From Aporrectodea caliginosa (lineage: Eukaryota > Annelida > Clitellata > Crassiclitellata > Lumbricidae): DNA of 64,000 bases. The notes under the pieces were generated by a model that was not told where the DNA came from, did no database searches, and was given only the letters and a program-made list of their open reading frames with translations. Position numbers and translations under genes: made by a program. How positions within the stretch are numbered: position 1 is the first letter of the stretch; every line of letters starts with the position of its first letter. This document shows, in pieces, positions 43,504 through 64,000 of this stretch. The stretch is from the NCBI GenBank assembly GCA_020284085.1, contig JACEVL010000808.1, forward strand, positions 1-64,000. Reading direction: 5' to 3'.

Positions 43504-43715
43504 CAAGTTCACCCGTGACCCTTCAAAAGCCATTTGGTGACAGAGGAGACTGCAAAGAAGAAAATTCAACGAACGTCCAGAACGCTGAAAGAAAACGAAG
43601 CGTGATTCTAGAACGTCCAGAACGCTGAAAGAAAACGAAGCGTGATTCTAGATGCAGCAGCGGAAGCAGCTGTGAAAGACAATAACAAGTCCAAGCTCAA
43701 GCTCAGGAATCCCAC
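43504..43715 (+). repeat. Inverted duplicate of transposase fragment
   Basis: ACAAGTTCACCCGTGACC through TTTGGTGACAGAGGAGACTG to GCAGCAGCGGAAGCAGCTGT repeats the minus-strand sequence of 43335-43000 in opposite orientation without the MITE. A 40-bp unit starting GAACGTCCAGAACGCTGAAAG is tandemly doubled at 43571-43650. Confidence 0.8.
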
Positions 43716-44871
43716 TGTTTAGCGATTGTTTATTTGGACGCCCATCAACAAGCGCAGCCTTAATTTACTGCTAACCTGATGTAATCGTTCGACCACTGAG
43801 CATATCGTCCACGTACGTTAGGGCTTGGCTCAGTTATCCAACCCGAATAATCCACTTCGAATGTACAAACTCTCATGCGTTTTAACTAGGCCTACGCATG
43901 GGCTGCTTGCAGAATTAAGTAGGATATTAAAACCTCAGGTTTTAAACCTGGCTAGTTGAAGGAAGACAGAGGGGTAAGTAACTTAATAATTAATTCGGCA
44001 CTACCCTAGAGCAAATTTCGGCACTGCCGGAATTAGACAAGATTTGAGTGCCGAATTTACTTCATATGTAGGCATTATTCTGACCGTACATAGAAGAATA
44101 ATCGGCTGCTATAGGCTACACATTAATAACACTCAGGGTTCTGCACTACAATATTTATACATGGAGAAAAACATAGCATTTACTTAGCCTATATGATCGA
44201 TACCAAATTTTTAGCAACGCTGTGTCTGAATTGATATAGGCCTACAGTTAAGAAAATGCATCAAAACAAAAATGACTTACCAAGGGTGCTAAAAATACGA
44301 TTCTTACAATGTTTTCTAACTTTACTAAGACTGTAAGGTCCAGACCTATGACGTCATACCATAGAGCCTTATTGCTGCACGGTAGGCTATTTTCTCGGTT
44401 ACCCGAGGGTGCCGATATTACCTCTAGGCCTATACCGAAATTACCCCATTTTACCCTAATGGTCTCGACCCTGTTCATTTTCAATGAATTAATCGGGTGA
44501 GATCCTTTACCACCGCTCGCCCTTTTCAATGGACTCCACTCCATTTAGGGCCCCCCGTGCAAGGACCGTACTGGCCCGAAATTTTAAATCTCTGAAACCA
44601 GCATCGGGAATCGACCCCGATCAGTGGCGTCTAACCCCCCCAGTAGTCAATGGAGAACCAACCCCCCCCCCCCCACTGGGCCCACAAAAATTTGGCATCT
44701 AAAATACACCTTTCGGTGCAGTGCTTTTTTCATCCGGAACGGTCAGGAGCAGCATTTCGGGACCTTTTTCAGCTATTAAAACTAATTTAGTAAATTGAAA
44801 TTTTTACTAAAAATTATTTTAAATATTACTATGTAGACACCTTAATTTAATTTCAGTGCTTTCAGTGTATA

Positions 44872-44875
<4 letters not shown>

Positions 44876-44918
<43 letters not shown>

Positions 44919-45002
44919 GATATACATATATATTATATATATATATTATATATGATATATATATATTATATATATATATTATATATAATTATATTATATA
45001 TC
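44876..45002. repeat. (TA)n low-complexity tract
   Basis: Alternating TA with short interruptions for about 125 bases, self-complementary. Confidence 0.9.
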
Positions 45003-45371
45003 CTTCACAAAAGCAATGCATCCCTACTCTAGGCCCTACTCTTGCCTAAAGCTATTTAAAGACGGTAAAAGAAAAATTAATGTGAAAGTGTTAACGGCCA
45101 GTGATAATGAATACCAACAAACATAATATCCTTTTCCTGGACTTTTTTCTTTGTGAAGAAAGTCAGCAAGAAATGATCCTTCTAACCCTGACACAACATG
45201 GGGCTGGGCCAAAAAGATATAAAATAGATCATTGGGATGAATTTTACGTCTGTTGTTACCATGTTATTTGGAACCCTTCACTCCTTATGACCTTATCTAT
45301 AGGTCAAGTTTGAAGTCAATCGGACTAAAGCTGTTTAAGAATTTAAGAAATGACAGTTAATAATCATAATA

Positions 45372-45575
45372 ATATCTTTTCTTTAATTAAGCGCCTGACA
45401 AACGCACTGCGCTGTACATTTACAAGTTATGCAGTTGAAACAATCTTAACTACTAACAGAACAGACAGCCTGCAATACACGGCGCTAATAGCAGCCTACA
45501 AAGCATATCCGCCCTACGGGACTCGAACTCGGTACCTCTCGCTCTCTACGCCAGATGTTATCCAATGCGCTATAG
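45372..45575 (-). mobile_element. tRNA-derived SINE, copy 2
   Basis: Aligns with 16113-16308. Minus-strand A box TAGCGCATTGGATAA (45572-45558) and B box GAGTTCGAGTCCC (45520-45508) are followed by the shared body and an AATTAAAGAAAAG 3' end. The B box here is closer to the tRNA consensus than in copy 1. Confidence 0.75.
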
Positions 45576-45894
45576 TTAAAACATTAATTTTTTTCGTTTG
45601 GCCTCTGGCTGGCGATATAACAAATTTAGAGATATATTTTCTAAATAAGGGTATTTAAGGACATCTTAGGGGTTTTTCTATACCAAGCTGAAGTTTGGCG
45701 TCCATTTTTGGCTATATATAGTTAGTTAGTTAGAATGACTTTAAGTGTTTAAAGTCTTTAATGCACCATCTAGCTACACAGACGAAGGTGCCTGGTAAGG
45801 ACACTGGCCATGATTTGCGCACAATCTATAGATCTGTTATTATAGCTATTTGCAATGTGGCTATACTGCTATAAGAACAGGACTTTTCATTTGA

Positions 45895-46127
45895 TGATGA
45901 TGATGCTGAGTTGTCTACCAGAAAGCAGATCCATTGTTTTCTATGCCGCCCGGGGGATAATACGATTAAGGTGGTTTCCCGTTGCCTTCCTGCTTCCTCA
46001 CAGACAATTAAGGGTGAGCAACTTGTCCAGGGTCGCTACACAGTTGCTTCAACTTGCTTTAGGTAGATTCAACCTGCGACCTTCCGGTTACAAGGCAGAG
46101 AACATACCGCTACACCACCTCGTCCCT
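45895..46127 (-). mobile_element. Second tRNA-like SINE family
   Basis: Minus strand opens GGACGAGGTGGTGTAGCGGT (A-box region near 46119-46106), then CTGCCTTGTAACCGG resembling a Thr-type anticodon arm, then GGTCGCAGGTTGAATC (B box). A tRNA-unrelated body with GGAAGGCAACGGGAAACCACC follows. Only one copy is in the window, so family status is inferred. Confidence 0.6.
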
Positions 46128-46868
46128 GTATATCATTGTGTATCATTTCATAACAAATACTCACTCAGAAGTCAGAAGAAATAAAGTAAGCTAAATGAAT
46201 CAACTCGCAACGCGTTCATATATTCGTGAGTTCAACGTAGGCTATAATTATTACTCCTATGCATATATTTTCATTTGAAATGTCCGCCACACACTGACTG
46301 GACAGGTCAGAGAGGGCTAGAGATGAGACATTTCGATGGCTGAGCCAGATAACGGCCGAAGTGATGATACACATGATGCAGATTGCATGTTTGCAGCGGA
46401 GAACGCTGCCAGTCTGGACCGCCGTGTCATTAGCGCAGCAACCTCAGGGTCCTCAACCCTCCCCAAATGTTTGGCCGGTAGGCTATATCGCGTAAGCCGT
46501 TGGCCCGTTGGCTGTAGACTCGTAAGGGTACAGCTGCCTTGATACACGGACGCCTGGTATACCGGGTTCCGTGCCTTGATATAACGGGGTCTCCAACCCC
46601 ACCCCACCCCATGGCAGTGCAGGCTGTGCAGTAAGTGTTCGGTTGTACAAGCCGTTTGCTACTGTTATGGAAACATAAGAGAATTTCGATTCCACGATAA
46701 TGGTTTAATGTGGGTTAATATTATGACAATCATACAGGAGAAAAGACGTATCATGAAACAATGAAACCCCCCCACTTTTGGCCAAAATCGGTCAAACCCC
46801 CCCACTTTTGAAGTTCGATGGAGATCGGTCTCCAAACCCCCCCATTGGTAGACGCCACTGACCCCGAT

Positions 46869-47540
46869 CCGCATGCTTTCTTTTACAAAGGCGCATATGA
46901 CGCAGCCTACACTCTTACTATCTGCCTGTCTGTCCCCTTGATATTAAACGATCTGGATCGATTTTGACCTTAACTGCCTATCGATTCTATTTTGTCTGAG
47001 CGCTTGCGAATAAACAATTCCCTCTTTAGGGTTTGGCCCTGTAGAAATCTCGAGCTTAAGTTTACGAGTACTCGGTAAGGCACGTTTCGGCGTTTACCAG
47101 TCGTAGTTCGGGTTAGTCCGTAATCGTTCTACTGGGCGCCGACCGCAAAAGGAGATCGAGTTTGTGATCGAGAAAGTGGGTTGAAGTGCCGCTGCATTGG
47201 TCTGTGTTTCGTTCGTTTACGAGTTTCTAGTTATGAAGCGTTCTCTGTTGATGATGTACTAGTTTTCCGATTTACGATCATTCTGTAAGGATTTTAAGCC
47301 GTTTGCTGAGCGCAAATTTGGATTCGAAATGATGACGATTATCGATGGTTGGGTTTAACGGAGGAGATCATCCGTCGCTTCCGTCGACTGACTCAGTCTC
47401 GAAGGGTTCGCTGGTCCAGTTTCATCGTTTTCAGTCGGTAGTAAGTTGGGTGTGGTCGGTTCGACCGTGATTGACGACCGTAAAACGGAGGGACATCGCA
47501 CTTCACCAGTTACACCAGGAAGATCAACTTTGCTGGAAAA
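46869..47540 (+). promoter_or_regulatory. Putative promoter/5' UTR of PTEN
   Basis: Moderately GC-rich, CpG-containing sequence with no repeat signature between the last hAT boundary and the PTEN ATG; it is the longest repeat-free stretch near the gene. No TATA box is evident. The transcription start is not identifiable. Confidence 0.45.
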
Positions 47541-61002
<13,462 letters not shown>

Positions 61003-62829
61003 GTAAGTAGCTCAGCTTTGGAAGCTGTTTGTTATGCATAGACAAAACTGCTGAGATCAGGTTGAAAATAATTCTGGATAGTTTGTTTGATTTTAAAAAT
61101 GACATCTCGATTAGAATGTAAGTAAACTGATCCAGCAGATGAACTCTGAAGAAACAACTGCAAATTTCTTTCAAAAACAGGGATGAAATGAAAAGCAGAA
61201 CTACAAAACAGTGTTTGCATGTGTGTAATGTAAATTAGTTTGCCTTTAGGGTGATAAATGAGCTACATGTTTCTTGTTGGTTATTTATATGCACTTGAAA
61301 TAGTTGTGGATATATTAGACCTGAGATTTGACTATCTGTTTCGTTTTACAAACGTGATGGCAAACAATGATGAAATTTTCGGTACTTCAGAGTCGGATGA
61401 AGTGTTAATTTTGAAGGATTTCACACATTTATGGAGAGCACGACCAACATGTTGTGAGTGGCATTCATACTAAGGATTTACTGAACTTTTCAAGCGATAA
61501 TGAAACTGATTTTGGGACAACACTGCACGAATGATGCCAGGTTTCTTCACAATCTCTGATGAAGTATTTGACTAAAGGGGTTGTCCCATTGCTGATATGA
61601 TAGATCATCAGCATCTTATATATTTTTGTAGCTTTACAACAAGAATTGCAGACTCAGATCATCACTGAACCCAAAGGTGACACACATCGTTGCATAGAAA
61701 ACAGCACTTTGAGTGCTAAACTAGCAATGCTCGAATGTAAACAAGTGGCATCACACTCATTTATGACTTTTCTTATTGTCTAGGATTTATATAGGCCTAA
61801 ATGCTTCTTCTAATAGTTGCTGGACAACTTAACTGCCTGAGAGGTCTGGCTTTAGATACATCATGCCATGCACACAACTTGAGATAATTTTGAAGTCTTT
61901 TCAACTAAATGGCAAGGCCATGTATTTTGCCACTGCCTGTCCCAAAGATAACTATATACAGAGAGTCTGACTGCTCTTACTTAATATCAGTGACCAATTT
62001 TGGGGGAATAGGTATATACAACCCAAATTAATTGATTTAATTAATATATAACTTCTTTAATGTCACTGTCTAATGCACAAGGCATCAACCAGTAGGACAC
62101 TTTTAAACCAAGCCGCAATCAGGTAAACTTCTAGAAGATCCATTCGCTGAGAAAGAGAGAGTCTATGGTGGATGAACCATCTGAAACATATGTTTTAAGT
62201 TGAGCACATAATGACAGAGGTGACTGAGCAGAACGAGCACAAACAACAAGGGGTGAATTCTAAACTTTAGGTTCAGCAGCCGAAAAAGCTAGTTCATCCA
62301 GCGCAGTTCTTATTTAGGTATGACCAAAGATGGCATTCAGATTACCTGGCTGAATAGTAACAAGACTGAAGAATCGGGAATGATTTTTTTCACACTGTTG
62401 TTGGCTAGAGGTAAATATTTTGTATACCATAAGAACCAATTTGAAACAGATCCTCTGCTGAACAGAAGACAGTGCAATAGTTATAGTACAGAGGTAATAT
62501 ACTTGTATCTTAATGTATTTTTTATGACTTTAGCCCAAAAGTTCTAAGCCCTCAGGACTCAGGAGCTTATGTTGATTAGACTTTGTGAGAAGTAAGAGAA
62601 GTAAGAAGTTACTCCTCCTCAAAGGCTGTGGACAACAGCTGCACACGGTGCACAGATGAATTACAATTGAAACTGTCAAACGATATGTAAATGAGTTGCA
62701 TGAAAATGAAATTCTAGTGAAAGATTGCCAAGTGATGTTCATAGAATTGTGGTCTACACTGTGAGCAAAATGTGGCCAAGCATTGAATGCTGAGAGACCA
62801 GCGTCCAAAAATGACCAGACAGTGTGCAC
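61003..62829. other. PTEN intron 3, no exon 4 found
   Basis: No sequence encoding the expected CAERHYDTAKFNC exon was seen here or to 64000. 62.15-62.24 kb resembles 19.44-19.54 kb at low level. A 71-codon plus-strand frame at 61258 is unidentified. Confidence 0.5.
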
Positions 62830-63350
62830 AAAAGTGTTGATTTATATGACTTGATTGAGTATAATAGGTGTCTACAGGTAAGATGTGAACCAACTGAGAG
62901 TGGGATCAGATCAGGAATTCAATCAGTGATTGAAATTCCGAGGAAAAGTCAGAGAGTGAAAGGGATTGAGAACTGTATATATTAAGACAAATGAGACATC
63001 AATATCCAAAATCCAGGCTAACTATGAGGCTTTCAGAAGACTGCTTTTGGAATAGGTGAAGTAAAGAGATCAAGTTTCAGGTATAATATCGGAAGAAAGG
63101 CAACACCTCCACCAAGTCTATCCAGATGAGAGAAGGATGGGGAAATTGGGTCAGAAATGAATAGTGTGTCAGAGGTTTTGAGTCAAGTTTCATTTATAGC
63201 AAGAATATCCTCAGGGTGATCAAGTAGGTAAGTTTAAAGGCAGCTTGTAATGGATTGAATTAATATTTAGGTGGCTGAAATTGATAACTTCAAGATGACA
63301 AATAGTGGGATTCAGCTCAGTGGCACTGAAAAGGAGTGGTAGAAGGGTGA
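62830..63350 (-). pseudogene. L2/CR1-like endonuclease remnant
   Basis: Minus strand gives INFSHLNINSIHYKLPL, then DHPEDILAINET and ISPSFSHLDRLGGGVAFLP. These correspond to the N-terminal LNIRSL, LAISETW and GGGVA blocks of the AP-endonuclease domain. Stops and shifts are frequent. Confidence 0.55.
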
Positions 63351-63410
63351 CCTCACTTGTAGTGCATGATTAACTGTAGTACGGATTGCTATAACATACT
63401 AGACATTTAG

Positions 63411-63690
63411 ACCCGGCTTCACATGGGTTATCTCTACCTTTATCATGAATTCCCGTTTTATTTGTTTAGTTAGCCCTGCCTTCGGATGACGTGCTTTGGC
63501 TGGTACTCACCATCTACGCCAGATTTGCGTCCATTGTGTAAAACTTTCTTGTGCCCCCTTAGCAAATAGACGCACTGCACGCACTTTTTGATTTCCAATT
63601 GGATATTATGTAAACTTCAAATGTCCATATGTCAGCATTTAAACGACATTTTGAGCTGAAAATAGTTGCTTTGATCTAGAAATTCTCAGG
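63411..63690 (+). repeat. Dispersed repeat shared with 7.64-7.83 kb
   Basis: ACCCGGCTTCACATGGG near 63414 and AAATGTCCATATGTCAGC ... GACATTTTGAGCTGAAAATAG near 63620-63670 pair with the corresponding blocks at 7640 and 7750. Class unknown. Nothing further is recognised to 64000. Confidence 0.5.
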
Positions 63691-64000
63691 AGAATGTTCG
63701 ATAAAAAGTTCATGTCGCTACGGTGCTGCATTTGCGAGTTTTTAGTGAGACAGATATACAGACTTTCAGACTTATACTATAGATTAATACCTGTAGTCTC
63801 CTCACCTTGTATCCAGTGGTAAGGATTGAAAGTATTCATACCTAATTTTTGCCAATCGGTCTGCCATAAATATGATTTCAATCGAATAAAAATTGTTATG
63901 CCTGTAGATCTAGCAACTGCAAGACTCTGCATCTCTTTCTTTCCAAGCCCAAATAATTTATAATGAGAGAAATTGTCGAAATGCATAACATTACCTCCTG

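Larger units (their letters stand above)
44622..46860. mobile_element. hAT element (CAGTGGCGTCTA ends) hosting SINEs
   Basis: Left CAGTGGCGTCTAACCCCCCC, right inverse of CAGTGGCGTCTACCAATGGG, with perfect 8-bp duplication ACCCCGAT (44614-44621, 46861-46868). The right sub-terminus has repeated AAACCCCCCCACTTTTG units. The interior holds a TA tract and two SINEs in minus orientation. No transposase is recognised. Confidence 0.85.

Noticed and set aside
45508..46119. True tRNA genes
   Set aside because: The tRNA-like parts lack complete acceptor stems and are joined to SINE bodies; one has a second full-length copy.
61003..64000. PTEN exon 4
   Set aside because: I read for a sequence encoding CAERHYDTAKFNC-like residues between an AG and a GT and found none; it probably lies downstream.

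Overview
This window is eukaryotic DNA, probably from a marine invertebrate deuterostome such as an echinoderm. The grounds are two monoamine-oxidase genes, the 5' part of a multi-exon PTEN gene with metazoan intron positions, many CR1/L2- and RTE-type non-LTR retrotransposon remnants, tRNA-derived SINEs, abundant microsatellites, and a strongly repeated TAGGCCTA word. The species assignment is inference; the gene and repeat calls rest on sequence I could read.

Layout. 1-10.65 kb is stacked mobile DNA: a foldback fragment, reverse-transcriptase (RT) pieces in both orientations, an internally deleted CR1-like insertion, and a 2.7-kb hAT-type composite that holds an RT plus putative restriction-like-endonuclease ORF. 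10.9-12.5 kb is the first MAO-like gene (+), whose coding region is uninterrupted. 12.9-24.5 kb is repeats: CR1 and RTE remnants, a SINE, a possible solo LTR, a 424-bp identical direct repeat, a foldback element built of 15-bp units, and nested hAT elements. 25.3-26.9 kb is the second MAO-like gene (+), also uninterrupted. 28-46.9 kb is almost entirely transposon-derived. It includes a foldback with arms of about 480 bp, a hAT transposase remnant broken by a CR1 fragment inside another hAT, a pogo-like transposase fragment in inverted duplicate, and two SINE families. 47.5 kb to the end is the 5' part of PTEN (+), exons 1-3, with introns of 7.1 and 6.1 kb that themselves contain hAT, RTE and CR1-type insertions. 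Exon 4 and later exons lie beyond the window or were not found.

How the genes work together. MAO enzymes oxidatively deaminate amines at the mitochondrial outer membrane. The two paralogues keep all covalent-FAD and aromatic-cage residues but differ at the residue that separates human MAO-A from MAO-B (Phe199 in the second copy, Ile200 in the first), so divided substrate choice is plausible. PTEN is the PIP3 phosphatase that opposes PI3K signalling; its first intron here carries the full set of U12-type (minor spliceosome) signals. I see no evidence that MAO and PTEN are functionally linked.

The most striking overall feature is the density of hAT-type insertions. About eighteen elements can be delimited by terminal inverted repeats, and most of them also have readable 8-bp target duplications, several nested two or three deep.
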